Part shown: piece after piece, positions 22,911 through 30,982 of the stretch
Numbering within the stretch: the stretch's first letter is position 1
Layout: every line of letters begins with the position of its first letter
Assembly (NCBI GenBank): GCA_902767915.1
Contig: CACXJE010000015.1
Coordinates: forward strand, 1 to 46,225
Length of the DNA: 46,225 bases
Direction: 5' to 3'
Origin: Oscillospiraceae bacterium
GTDB taxonomy: Bacteria > Bacillota > Clostridia > Oscillospirales > Oscillospiraceae
Notes under the pieces: model-generated
What the model was told of the DNA's origin: nothing
The model's database searches: none
Seen by the model: only the letters and a program-made list of their open reading frames with translations
Position numbers and translations under genes: made by a program

Positions 22911-24443
22911 ATGTATAAGAAACTCATCGCGGTGATTCTGACCTTGATTCTGGCGCTCAGTCTGTTCAGCGCCTGCTCCAAGAGCAAGTCTTCCACTGCC
23001 GAAGAAACCACAGTGGACTTCTTCCTGGATGATGACAAGGACTTCTCCACCCTCCGGACCCCCGGAAGCCAGGAGGAGGCCTATGACTACGACATTTTCT
23101 TCCAGCCCGAGCAGGACGGCGCTTCCCAGCCCTACGTTGGGGATACCATGCCCTACTACGAAGACGGAACTTACTATATTTACTATCTGAAAGAGGCAGG
23201 AGACTCCTATAACCACTCCATCTACCTCGCCACCACCAAGGATTTCATCTCCTATACCGAATACGACGACCCGATCCTGGAGTCCAACCGCGACGGCGGC
23301 CAGGACAGCTGGATCGGCACCGGCTCCGTGGTCAAGCCCGGGAACGAATACCTGTTCTTCTACACCGGCCACACCTCCTCCGACGCCTTTGAATTCAAGG
23401 AGAAGATCATGGTTGCCAAGGGCTCCGATCTGACCTCCTTTGAAAAGGTCGAGGGCTGGGAGCTGACGCCCCCGGCAGAGCTGGGCCAGAAGAATGATTT
23501 CCGGGATCCCCAGGCCTATTATGACCCGGCTACCGATACCATCTCCCTCACCGTCACCGCCTCTCAGAGCGGCGTTGCCCGGATCCTCAAGTATACCCTG
23601 TCTGCAGATCTGTCCGAGGCAACCTATGACGGCATTATCTTCACTGATCCCACGGGTGATTTCTGGAACCTGGAGTGCAGCGACACCTTCCGCCTGGGAG
23701 ACCGCTGGTATCTGACCTATTCCGCCCAGGATGACACCCTCTGGTACGCCTCCTCCGACAGCCAGTACGGCCCCTATTCCGAGCCCCAGCGGCTGGAGGG
23801 CAAGCTGTTTTATGCGGCCAAGCACGTGGAGGACGGTACCAACTCCTACCTGGTGGGCTGGGCAAGACGATCCGACTCTCCCTCCTCCACCCAGGAGGTC
23901 GCCGGCTGGGCTGGCAATTTGCTGGTGCAGCAGCTGGCGCAGTCGGAGGACGGCGGCCTTGTGCTTGCGCCTCCCCAGAGCATCACCGACACCTTCACCG
24001 TTGCCCGGCCCCTGCATGTGAGCGGCACGGAATGCAGCGTGGAAGCAGGCTCCCGCTACAGCTACACCGAGGCCTTTACGGCCTATGAGCGCTTTCTCAT
24101 TACCGGAAAATTCACCTGTACCGGCAACGGCAGCTTTGGCCTGGCCTTTGACTACAACGGCCGGGAGGACAAGTATAAGCTGATTTCTCTGGACCCCGAT
24201 GCCGATACAATGACCCTCAGCTTCAACGAGGGCAACACGCCCATCGCGGAATCCGCGGTCGTACTGGATCCGAATCAGACCTATTCCTTCACCTATCTTC
24301 AGGACGGTTCTGTCGGCGTGTTCTACATCGACGGCACCGCTGCCCTGACCGTTCGCCTCTACGGCGTCAGCGGCAAGGCCATCCGTCTGTTCGCCGAGAA
24401 CAACAGCGTCACCTTTACGGACCTGACAGAATATACGAACTGA
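22911..24443 (+). CDS. Extracellular GH32 glycoside hydrolase lipoprotein
   Basis: A surface-anchored beta-fructosidase (510 residues; lipobox FSAC, Cys22). GH32 five-bladed propeller motifs are present but divergent at the first: the usual WMNDPNG is replaced by GDTMPYYEDG, with D78 as the likely nucleophile. RDP (D199 as transition-state stabiliser) and WNLEC (E255 as acid/base) are conserved. The C-terminal part (about 365-510) is the beta-sandwich. It would cut fructan (levan or inulin) outside the cell so that oligosaccharides can be imported; endo or exo action cannot be told. The ribosome site is ACGGAGG. It follows a hairpin in the operon. Confidence 0.88.
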   Translation: MYKKLIAVILTLILALSLFSACSKSKSSTAEETTVDFFLDDDKDFSTLRTPGSQEEAYDYDIFFQPEQDGASQPYVGDTMPYYEDGTYYIYYLKEAGDSYNHSIYLATTKDFISYTEYDDPILESNRDGGQDSWIGTGSVVKPGNEYLFFYTGHTSSDAFEFKEKIMVAKGSDLTSFEKVEGWELTPPAELGQKNDFRDPQAYYDPATDTISLTVTASQSGVARILKYTLSADLSEATYDGIIFTDPTGDFWNLECSDTFRLGDRWYLTYSAQDDTLWYASSDSQYGPYSEPQRLEGKLFYAAKHVEDGTNSYLVGWARRSDSPSSTQEVAGWAGNLLVQQLAQSEDGGLVLAPPQSITDTFTVARPLHVSGTECSVEAGSRYSYTEAFTAYERFLITGKFTCTGNGSFGLAFDYNGREDKYKLISLDPDADTMTLSFNEGNTPIAESAVVLDPNQTYSFTYLQDGSVGVFYIDGTAALTVRLYGVSGKAIRLFAENNSVTFTDLTEYTN

Positions 24444-24503
24444 TCCCCCGGTCGGATTCCGGAATCGATCAGATCAGCTCGCGCATAAAATGGAGGTATC
24501 TCA

Positions 24504-25154
24504 ATGCGGCGTTTTTTGAACATCGACAATCCCATCATGCGGGGATTATCCCGGGTGACAGACTGCCTGATCCTGAGCATTCTTTGGTTTGTGTTCAGTC
24601 TGCCCATCGTCACGCTGGGCGCGGCCTCCACGGCTCTGTACAACACAGTCTTCCACTATATCCGCCGGGGGGAGGGCTATCTCTGGCAAAACTTCTGGAC
24701 CGGCTTCAAGGAGTCCTTCAAGCGGGCCACCGGCGCCTGGCTCATCGCGCTGCTGGCGCTGGTGCTGCTGTTCTTTGACTCCCTGGTTTTCCGCTCCATG
24801 CAGATCCAGGGACGGCCTCTGGGGTTCCTCTACTGGGTGATCCTGGGCATCATGGCGATCCTGTGCGGCTGGACCCAGTATCTGTTTGCCTACTGTGCCA
24901 GATTCGAGGGCGGCACGCTGGAATCCGTGCGTCTCAGCTTCCTGCTGATGGCCGCCCATCCCCTGCTGTCCCTGATCGTCCTTCTGTTTGTGGTGATTGC
25001 CATCGTTCTGATCCTGATCGTCCCGTTCCTGATCTTCCTGATGCCGGCCTTTACCACCTGGCTCAGCAGTATCACCATCGAACAGGTCTTCCTCAAGCAC
25101 ATGAGTGAGGAAGACCGGGAACGGACCCTCCGGGAAACCGAGACCAAAAGATAG
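24504..25154 (+). CDS. YesL family (DUF624) membrane protein
   Basis: A 216-residue integral membrane protein with about five hydrophobic spans. The N-terminal pattern (NPIMRGLSRVTDCLILSILWFVFSLPIVTLGAASTALY) is that of YesL/DUF624 proteins, which are regularly found in carbohydrate-utilisation operons of Firmicutes with LplB/LplC-type transporters. The biochemical role is unknown; an accessory role in uptake is often assumed. The start ATG at 24504 follows TGGAGG. It ends nine bases before the next gene. Confidence 0.88.
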   Translation: MRRFLNIDNPIMRGLSRVTDCLILSILWFVFSLPIVTLGAASTALYNTVFHYIRRGEGYLWQNFWTGFKESFKRATGAWLIALLALVLLFFDSLVFRSMQIQGRPLGFLYWVILGIMAILCGWTQYLFAYCARFEGGTLESVRLSFLLMAAHPLLSLIVLLFVVIAIVLILIVPFLIFLMPAFTTWLSSITIEQVFLKHMSEEDRERTLRETETKR

Positions 25155-25163
25155 GAGTATTCC

Positions 25164-26645
25164 ATGAGCAAGTTTACCATACATCGTGCCAGAGTCTTTG
25201 AGCAAAAGTATCGGGATCGGCTTACGCCGGACCTGCATCCGAGCTTTCACCTGACTGCGGGCGTGGGCTGGGCCAACGATCCCAACGGCTTCAGCCGATT
25301 TGACGGGGCCTACCACCTGTTTTTCCAATACTATCCTTACGACGTTAAATGGGGCCCCATGCACTGGGGCCACGCAAAGACCACGGACTTCCTCCACTGG
25401 GAGTTTCTGCCCTGTGCGCTGGCTCCGGATACGCCCTATGACAAGGACGGCTGCTTCTCCGGCGGCGCCATCGAGCTGCCCGACGGTCGACATCTGCTCA
25501 TGTACACCGGTGTGCGGAACGTCCGCCGTTCCAACGGCGTGGTGGACGGCTATCAGACCCAGTGCATCGCCATCGGCGACGGCGTGGACTATCAAAAATA
25601 TGAGGCCAATCCGGTGCTTGACGCCAGGGATCTGCCGGAGGGCGGCTCCGCCATTGACTTCCGGGACCCCAAGATCTGGTTCGAGGACGGAAAATATTGG
25701 GCCGTGGTGGGCAATCGCCCCGCCGACGGCTCCGGCTCCATCCTGCTCTTTGAGAGCGAGGACGCCCTGCATTGGAGCTTCTCCTCGGTCCTGGCCTCCG
25801 GCCACAACCAGTTCGGCAAGATGTGGGAATGTCCCGACTTCTTCCAGCTGGACGGCAAGGCCGTGCTGCTCACCAGTCCCCAGGACATGACCTCCATGGG
25901 CCTGGAATTCCACCCGGGCAATTCCACCCTGTGCATCATCGGAGAATACGACCGGGAGCGGCGGCATCTGCTGCGGGACAATCTCCAGGCCATCGACTAC
26001 GGCACAGACTTCTATGCCACCCAGACCCTGGAAACCCCGGACGGCCGCCGGATCATGATTGCCTGGATGCAGAGCTGGGAATCCTCCGGCTCCAAGATCA
26101 AGGAGCTGCCCTTCTTCGGCCAGATGACCCTGCCGAGAGAGCTGCGGGTAAAGGACGGCCGGCTGATCCAGAATCCGGTGCGGGAGCTGGAGGCCTGCCG
26201 GACGGTGAAGGTCAAGTATCAGAACGTGATGATCTCCGACGAGACCAACCTCCAGGGAATTTTCGGCCGGTTCCTGGATATGACCGTAACAGTCCGTCCC
26301 GGCAACAAGAACAAAATGTACCGCTACTTCAAGGTCAACGTGGCCAAGGACGGCGAACGGGTCACCATGATCCGTCACAAGCCGGAAAACAACACCATCC
26401 GGGTGGACCGGAGCCGCTCCGGCTTCCCCCATGACATCGTAAATATCCGGGACTTCCCGGTGTCCGCCTATGACGAGCTGAAGCTGCGGATCATTCTGGA
26501 CCGCTACAGCCTGGAGCTCTTTGTCAACGACGGAGAGCAGGCCGCCAGCTTCGTGCTCTACACCCCCATTTCCGCCGATTCCATCTCCTTCTCCTGTGAC
26601 GGCGCCGCCATCATCGACGTGGAGAAATATGATTTGGAGGTATGA
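25164..26645 (+). CDS. Cytoplasmic GH32 beta-fructofuranosidase
   Basis: A 493-residue hydrolase without a signal peptide. The GH32 triad is intact: WANDPNG with D39 as nucleophile, RDP with D168 as stabiliser, and WECPD with E222 as acid/base. HFxxQYYPYDVKWGPMHWGHA and SGGAI are also conserved. The C-terminal beta-sandwich ends LELFVNDGEQAASFVLYTP. It would split imported fructooligosaccharides, or sucrose or its 6-phosphate, into fructose and glucose. As the locus has an ABC importer rather than a PTS, unphosphorylated substrates are more likely (inference). The ATG at 25164 has ATAGGAG upstream; the fructokinase begins three bases after the stop. Confidence 0.93.
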   Translation: MSKFTIHRARVFEQKYRDRLTPDLHPSFHLTAGVGWANDPNGFSRFDGAYHLFFQYYPYDVKWGPMHWGHAKTTDFLHWEFLPCALAPDTPYDKDGCFSGGAIELPDGRHLLMYTGVRNVRRSNGVVDGYQTQCIAIGDGVDYQKYEANPVLDARDLPEGGSAIDFRDPKIWFEDGKYWAVVGNRPADGSGSILLFESEDALHWSFSSVLASGHNQFGKMWECPDFFQLDGKAVLLTSPQDMTSMGLEFHPGNSTLCIIGEYDRERRHLLRDNLQAIDYGTDFYATQTLETPDGRRIMIAWMQSWESSGSKIKELPFFGQMTLPRELRVKDGRLIQNPVRELEACRTVKVKYQNVMISDETNLQGIFGRFLDMTVTVRPGNKNKMYRYFKVNVAKDGERVTMIRHKPENNTIRVDRSRSGFPHDIVNIRDFPVSAYDELKLRIILDRYSLELFVNDGEQAASFVLYTPISADSISFSCDGAAIIDVEKYDLEV

Positions 26646-26648
26646 TCT

Positions 26649-27623
26649 ATGGAAAAAAAGACCTTCGACGTGGTCGCCCTGGGCGAACTGTTGATTGACT
26701 TTACCCAGAACGGGCTCAGCGGCCAGGGGAATCCGCTCTTTGAGGCGAATCCCGGCGGCGCGCCCTGTAACGTGCTGGCTATGCTGCAAAAGCTGGGCCG
26801 CAAAACCGCCTTCATCGGCAAGGTGGGCAAGGACGGCTTCGGCGACCAGCTGCGGAAAACCGTGCTGGAAGCCGGCATCAATGTGGACCACCTGCTGACC
26901 GACGACACGGTCCACACCACCCTGGCCATCGTCCATACAAAGCCCGGCGGGGATCGGGACTTTTCCTTCTACCGGAATCCCGGCGCGGACATGATGCTGA
27001 CGGAGCAGGAGCTGCCCCGGGAGCTGCCCGCTCACTGCGGGATCTTCCACTTCGGCACCCTCTCCATGACCCATCCCGGCGTCCGCGCCGCCACCAAGAC
27101 CGCCGTCGGCATCGCCAAAGAGGCCGGCGCGCTGATCTCCTTCGACCCGAATCTCCGGCCGCCCCTCTGGCCGGATCTGGAGGTGGCGCGGCAGCAGATG
27201 GAGTGGGGCTTCGGGGTCTGCGATATTCTGAAGATCGCCGACAACGAGCTGGAGTTCTTCACCGGCGAGACGGATTTTGACCGGGGCGCCTCCAGAATGC
27301 AGCGGCAGTTCCCGAACATCCGGCTGCTGAACGTGACGGCCGGCGCGGAGGGCAGCTATTCCTACTGCTGCGGCCAGCGGGTCTTTGTGCCCGCCTTCCG
27401 CCTGGGCGGCACCATTGAGACCACCGGCGCCGGAGACACCTTCTGTGCCTGCGTCCTCCACGACGTGCTGGCAAAGGGCCTGGAAAACCGGTCTGCCGAG
27501 AGCCTGCGGGAGATGCTGCGGTTCGCCAATGCGGCTGCCTATCTGGTCACCACCAAAAAGGGCGCCATCCGCTCCATGCCGGAGCCGGGACAGGTTTACG
27601 CCCTGCTGAAAGAAAATCCCTGA
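26649..27623 (+). CDS. Fructokinase, PfkB family
   Basis: A 324-residue carbohydrate kinase that phosphorylates fructose released by GH32. The first PfkB signature lies around residues 35-60 (GGAPCNVLAMLQKLGRKTAFIGKVG). The second is TTGAGDTFCACVL near residue 258, with the catalytic aspartate in GAGD. NPGADMML and DPNLRPPLW are typical of ScrK-like fructokinases. TTGGAGG lies just before the ATG. It is the last gene of the operon and links fructan breakdown to glycolysis. Confidence 0.93.
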   Translation: MEKKTFDVVALGELLIDFTQNGLSGQGNPLFEANPGGAPCNVLAMLQKLGRKTAFIGKVGKDGFGDQLRKTVLEAGINVDHLLTDDTVHTTLAIVHTKPGGDRDFSFYRNPGADMMLTEQELPRELPAHCGIFHFGTLSMTHPGVRAATKTAVGIAKEAGALISFDPNLRPPLWPDLEVARQQMEWGFGVCDILKIADNELEFFTGETDFDRGASRMQRQFPNIRLLNVTAGAEGSYSYCCGQRVFVPAFRLGGTIETTGAGDTFCACVLHDVLAKGLENRSAESLREMLRFANAAAYLVTTKKGAIRSMPEPGQVYALLKENP

Positions 27624-27720
27624 ATCACCGCAGGGGCATTCTCCGGAAGCCCCGCAAGCTTCTGCCTTTGAAAATCCCCGTTCTGCCCGTTGGGGAACCG
27701 GGCAAGACTGTTCTGCCTGA

Positions 27721-27770
27721 ACCGGGGAAGCCGAGCCCCCGGTCCATTCAACCTGCTTTTTCTCTTTTCT
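27721..27770 (+). terminator. Possible terminator of the fructan operon
   Basis: Stem ACCGGGG / CCCCGGT (27721-27743), followed after about 14 bases by a long pyrimidine tract CTTTTTCTCTTTTCTTC. The gap between stem and T-run weakens the call; see also 27814-27848. Confidence 0.45.
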
Positions 27771-27813
27771 TCATTTCTTTCCTTTTCATAATTGTTCCCC
27801 ATGCTCTCTTTCC

Positions 27814-27855
27814 CCGCCCGGCGCCGAGGTCTCCCCGACGCCGGGCGGCTTTCTC
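27814..27855 (+). terminator. Second hairpin after the fructan operon
   Basis: Stem CCGCCCGGCG / CGCCGGGCGG (27814-27848), extended inside by near-complementary CCGAG/CCCGA, then CTTTCTCTG. It is stable but has a short T-tract. Together with the hairpin at 27721 it probably ends operon transcription. Confidence 0.55.
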
Positions 27856-27931
27856 TGCCGCTGCGTTTGCGCTCCTCTCTCATACTAAGCTCCACCAACG
27901 AAAACAAGTTTTCGGGTGTCGCTTATCATGC

Positions 27932-27990
27932 GAACTCCAACGCGCCTTCGGCGCTATAAAATGCTTTTTTAAAGCATTTTAATGGAGTTC
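27932..27990. repeat. Three-way-junction palindrome
   Basis: GAACTCCA (27932-27939) pairs with TGGAGTTC (27983-27990). Between them sit two hairpins, GCGCC-ttc-GGCGC (27942-27954) and AAAATGCTTT-ttt-AAAGCATTTT (27958-27980). The design is a cruciform or branched RNA and no gene is present. It looks like another class of intergenic repeat unit. Confidence 0.75.
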
Positions 27991-28430
27991 AGTATCAGAC
28001 GCCGTCTGTGCGTTTCTGAGGTTTGGATATCCAGACGAAGGGTCGGTTTTGGGACGAAGACTCCCGGGGAGGCACTTCTAAGGAATTTGTCATTGTGAGA
28101 CCTGCACAGCATAAGTTCCGGCAGCCAAATCTGCTGCGCCCATGCTTGCAGATTTGGGCCGTCACATAACCGCGCACGCTGGTCGTGGCAATCCGTTCTC
28201 CCCACGCATGGGGACGGATTCCCACTTCGGCCTTTTCAGGCCTCCTCGGAATGACAGAATTCCACCGGCGCGGGCAGCCCGTTTTGTCGGCTGCCCTCTG
28301 CGGGAAAGCCACATCGTGGTTTTCCCGCAGCCTCCCTCGGAAGCGAAGCTTCCTTCGTCCGGGCGTGGGGGTTGCGTGAGAAATGCATTTCGGCCAGCTC
28401 CCGGTTTTTCAAAAATCTCAAACCGTGGGC
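27991..28430. other. Non-coding, hairpin-rich stretch (repeat remnants)
   Basis: No credible gene on either strand. Recognisable pieces are a segment around 28083-28255 with GTCATTGTGAGACC, CTGGTCGTGGCAATCCG and CGGAATGACAG, wording typical of repeats in gut Clostridia; hairpin GGCAGCC...GGCTGCC (28273-28295); a long perfect hairpin CTGCGGGAAA-gCCACatcGTGGt-TTTCCCGCAG (28298-28330); and GGAAGC-gaa-GCTTCC (28339-28353). It reads as accumulated repeat debris. Confidence 0.55.
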
Positions 28431-28459
28431 TTGCCATTTCTTACGAGATCGGCTATACT
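28431..28459 (+). promoter_or_regulatory. Possible upstream promoter
   Basis: TTGCCA (28431-28436), 17 bases, TATACT (28454-28459). It has no gene directly downstream; transcription would run into the hairpin CCCGGCCC...GGGGCCGGG at about 28569-28594 and the promoter at 28579. It could make a short RNA of about 120 bases. Confidence 0.35.
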
Positions 28460-28578
28460 GTGTGCAGGGTAAAAAGAAAAGCGGCTGTTTTCTATGACTC
28501 ACCTTTGCCGAAGCAGTGGCTCTTCCGCATCTCACTGCCCGCCGGATTGCTGCATATCAGAAAATCTTCCCGGCCCTC

Positions 28579-28606
28579 TTGACAGGGGGCCGGGATGTGA
28601 TATAAT
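28579..28606 (+). promoter_or_regulatory. Promoter of the riboswitch unit
   Basis: TTGACA (28579-28584), 16 bases, TATAAT (28601-28606). The -35 sits in the loop of an inverted repeat CCCGGCCC/GGGGCCGGG. The predicted start, about 28613, is just before the riboswitch-like sequence. Confidence 0.75.
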
Positions 28607-28612
28607 ACTTCT

Positions 28613-28735
28613 ACAATCTTGAATACCCACGAGGGAGTAGTACCGTCCTTCCGGACGGGGGCCTGTCGTCAAGCCGCAGCTTCGCTGCCGGTGCGCCCAG
28701 ATACGATCATCGCATAAAACCCTTTCAGATCTTTG
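28613..28735 (+). ncRNA. Candidate yybP-ykoY (manganese) riboswitch
   Basis: The order of conserved blocks matches the yybP-ykoY class: GAGGGAGTAG (28631-28640; class consensus GGGGAGUAG), a helix CCGTCC-ttcc-GGACGG (28643-28658), GTCGTCAA (28665-28672; the second conserved loop), a hairpin GCAGC-ttc-GCTGC (28676-28688) closed by CCGG, then a CCCTTTC (28720-28726) that can pair with the GAGGG start. In known members the GUCGUCAA and CCGG strands face each other as here. The fourth helix is weak. It is followed by a terminator and an unknown membrane-protein gene. In characterised members Mn2+ raises downstream expression. The assignment is by eye; a covariance-model scan would be decisive. 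Confidence 0.65.
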
Positions 28736-28759
28736 AATCTTTTGAAATCGTTTTATCCG

Positions 28760-28812
28760 ATCATAGTATGATCGAGACTCATGCACGCAAGCGTGTGTGG
28801 GTTTTTCTTTTT
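28760..28812 (+). terminator. Riboswitch-associated terminator
   Basis: Stem CTCATGCACGC / GCGTGTGTGGG (28778-28801, some G-U pairs), followed by TTTTTCTTTTT. Just before it is a perfect small hairpin CGATCAT-agt-ATGATCG; its right arm could alternatively pair with CGATCAT at about 28704-28710 in the riboswitch tail. That gives a possible mutually exclusive antiterminator. The terminator ends 13 bases before the gene start. Confidence 0.75.
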
Positions 28813-28825
28813 GAAGGAGGCTGCA

Positions 28826-30061
28826 ATGAAATTCCCAACGCTAAAACATCCCTGGCTGTGCCAGCATCTGCTGTATTCGCCGGCATATCTGGCCTTTGGT
28901 TCTCTGTTTGTTCCGCTGATTCTGGAAAGGCACGGCGTCGAGGTCCCGGGCCTGGCCTTTGCTCTGGGCTTCATCGGGGTGATGGGGCTGGCCCTGTGGT
29001 ACTTGTTTCACAATTTCTTCCTGCTCTTCGGCTCTGACGTCATTTTGAATGAAATCCACAGCTGGCAGCGGGACCGGCTGGAATACGCCTCCCGGGTCAA
29101 CGGCTTGGATCGGGCCACCGCCCAGCGCAGGATTCTGCGCCGCTGCCGCCTCTGGGGCCGCAAATGGAAGGACGGGGCGGACGAGCGCTTCACCGTGTAC
29201 TGCAAGCACGCCTACTCCTGGACCGTCTACCACTCCATGATCGAAAAGCGGCTGGTCCTGTGCCAGACGGAGCACCTGGACGCGGAGCAGTACCATATTC
29301 TGCTGGGGCAGGCCAGGCATCAGCTCTCCAGGCTCCCGGACGGCACCGTTCGCTTTCATACCAAACAGGAGAAGAGGGCGCCCAGGGCCTACGTCTCTTT
29401 GGTGGTGATCCTGGCGGACCGGGTGGACGAGGACGTAAAGGCCAAGGCACGGCTGCTGCCGGTGAACACCGACGACGCAGCCATCCTCCCCTGCGTGGTG
29501 GAGTGCCCCACGGGCCACTATTATATGAACGGCGGCAAGCAGGGCTACGAGGCCGGCATGATGGGCCGTCCTGCGCAAAACTACGCCAGAGGCATGGCGC
29601 GGCGGCTGGTCTTTGCCCGGGGCCTGCCCAAGAGCCATCCGGAAAAGCGGCCTGTCTGCGACGTTGAGGAATTTCTGAACATGTCCCTCTGGGAATACGT
29701 CCGCCAGATGCGCAGCGACATGAAAGAGGAGCGGACCGGCGAGGAAAAGGAACGGGTGAAAATGCTCCGCCGTCTGCATGAGGGCGAGGTAAAGCTCGGC
29801 GAATACGCCGTTTACTGCAAGCTCCAAGGGCGTCTGGCGGAGTGGTGTTATCTTTCCGAGGAGGAAGACGAGAAAACCGTCAGCCTTTTGCCCGGTAACA
29901 CCTGGTACTATCAAAAGGATTCCTTGAAATACATCCCCGGCTTCCGCAACGACTACAACCGCCGCAAAATGAAGCCGGACCAGGTAAAAGACGTCGACCG
30001 CCGCATCCGTACTGCCCTGCAAGCGCAGGGGTATCGCATCCTGAAGGAGGATGAAGCGTGA
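28826..30061 (+). CDS. Uncharacterised membrane-anchored protein under riboswitch-like control
   Basis: I do not recognise this 411-residue protein. Two hydrophobic segments lie at the N-terminus (about 15-34 and 42-68). The remaining about 340 residues are soluble and charged, rich in Arg/Lys and Glu, with no signature I can name; YHSMIEKRLVLCQTEHLDAEQYHILL (about 115-140, described in two parts: YHSMIEKRLVL and HLDAEQYHILL) and GHYYMNGGKQGYEAGMMGRP-type segments are the most distinctive. The ATG at 28826 has GAAGGAGG five bases upstream and starts 13 bases after the leader terminator, so the riboswitch-terminator leader belongs to it. The stop overlaps the next start (GTGA). If the riboswitch call holds, a role in manganese homeostasis is a reasonable hypothesis. 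Confidence 0.7.
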   Translation: MKFPTLKHPWLCQHLLYSPAYLAFGSLFVPLILERHGVEVPGLAFALGFIGVMGLALWYLFHNFFLLFGSDVILNEIHSWQRDRLEYASRVNGLDRATAQRRILRRCRLWGRKWKDGADERFTVYCKHAYSWTVYHSMIEKRLVLCQTEHLDAEQYHILLGQARHQLSRLPDGTVRFHTKQEKRAPRAYVSLVVILADRVDEDVKAKARLLPVNTDDAAILPCVVECPTGHYYMNGGKQGYEAGMMGRPAQNYARGMARRLVFARGLPKSHPEKRPVCDVEEFLNMSLWEYVRQMRSDMKEERTGEEKERVKMLRRLHEGEVKLGEYAVYCKLQGRLAEWCYLSEEEDEKTVSLLPGNTWYYQKDSLKYIPGFRNDYNRRKMKPDQVKDVDRRIRTALQAQGYRILKEDEA

Positions 30062-30663
30062 AAGCTGTTTTGAAAAGGCACTGGCTTCGCCCTTATTGGC
30101 GGGCGGACGAGCTGGATGAATGGCTGGCCGCTCAGGAGGCCGCCGGCTGGCGGTTGGATCAAGTTGGGTTCTTCCGCCGGTTCGTCTTCCGGGAGGCAAA
30201 GCCGCGGAATGTAGCATATTACATGACGTTCAATCTTCCGAAGGAATTCAGAATGTTTGACATTCGACTTTGGATCACCCGTACGATGAAGGCAGATGTT
30301 GTGAACATGGTAACATTCGCAAGTTACTGGTCTGAATGCTGCCGGATCACCAGCCCGTTGACCCCCGAACAGAAGTACGAGCTCTTTTATCAAAAAAACA
30401 ACTACCTCCGGCACCTTTCACGGATGGGGATGCTGATGTGGGCGATAGTCTTTGTTCCAATTATGATAGCCCTTGTACTCGCTTCGGTTAACCCGTCTTC
30501 CGTCCGCACCTTGGGTTATGTGCTGCTCTTCGGGGTGACAATCGTGTCCGGCCTGGGCCTGCTGTACTATTTCTACGGCTGGCTCTTTCTGTGCAGGCGG
30601 CGCCGCCTGGGACGACCTGGTGCAAACCGCCCAGCGGGGTTACCAACGGGCCCACGGTGGTAA
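30058..30663 (+). CDS. DUF2812-like membrane protein, probably frameshifted near its end
   Basis: A 201-codon frame starting with GTG at 30058 (GGAGG upstream; GTGA overlap with the previous stop). Residues 10-65 (ADELDEWLAAQEAAGWRLDQ, FRRFVFREAKPRNVAYYMTF) resemble DUF2812, a domain of unknown function common in Firmicutes. Two membrane spans follow (about 126-146 and 155-180). From about residue 184 the frame becomes an Arg/Pro/Gly-rich tail, while frame 2 over the same bases reads GGAAWDDLVQTAQRGYQ and continues as the next open frame. The simplest reading is one ancestral gene broken by a frameshift near 30585-30615. Confidence 0.65.
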   Translation: MKAVLKRHWLRPYWRADELDEWLAAQEAAGWRLDQVGFFRRFVFREAKPRNVAYYMTFNLPKEFRMFDIRLWITRTMKADVVNMVTFASYWSECCRITSPLTPEQKYELFYQKNNYLRHLSRMGMLMWAIVFVPIMIALVLASVNPSSVRTLGYVLLFGVTIVSGLGLLYYFYGWLFLCRRRRLGRPGANRPAGLPTGPRW

Positions 30664-30982
30664 GCGCATCCCCAGGGTGTATTCTGTTCGCCGCAGCCGG
30701 GACCCCTATAACGGAAATGTCTGGCAGCCGGGCGAGTTCATCTTCGTTTTTGTGATTTTGTATTTGCTGTATCTCGGATTCTTCTTGTTTATTCTATTTG
30801 GCATCGACACAGATGTTGGCCCGCTGGTTTTCTTCCCAATCGGTTTGCTTGTTCTTCACCCTGCTTTCGTGATCTTCCACATCTACGTCGGCAGAAACGC
30901 GGATATTTTACCACGTTGGATCGTGGAGCTTTGTTTTCGACCATCCGCTCTGACGTTCCGGACATTGCTAAATAAGCATTAG
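30620..30982 (+). CDS. Small membrane protein, probable 3' part of the DUF2812-like gene
   Basis: A 120-codon frame from a GTG at 30620. A basic segment (QRAHGGKRIPRVYSVRRSRDPYNG) precedes two membrane spans (about 40-63 and 67-90). The frame is open upstream of the GTG without a ribosome site. Coding character begins inside the previous gene, so it is more likely the continuation of that gene after a frameshift than an independent gene. It is also possible that the pair is translated by reinitiation or ribosomal slippage. Confidence 0.5.
   Translation: MQTAQRGYQRAHGGKRIPRVYSVRRSRDPYNGNVWQPGEFIFVFVILYLLYLGFFLFILFGIDTDVGPLVFFPIGLLVLHPAFVIFHIYVGRNADILPRWIVELCFRPSALTFRTLLNKH

Noticed and set aside
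24546-27461. 971-codon minus-strand frame opposite yesL, GH32 and fructokinase
   Set aside because: It spans three genes with intact catalytic motifs on the plus strand. Composition is typical of an antisense shadow.
28613-28735. TPP, SAM, fluoride or guanidine riboswitch
   Set aside because: The conserved cores of those classes are absent. The GGGAGTAG and GTCGTCAA blocks fit only yybP-ykoY among those I considered.
27596-28786. Several ORFs of 60-150 codons between the fructokinase and the riboswitch
   Set aside because: They run through palindromes and repeats on both strands, lack ribosome sites and show no protein family character.
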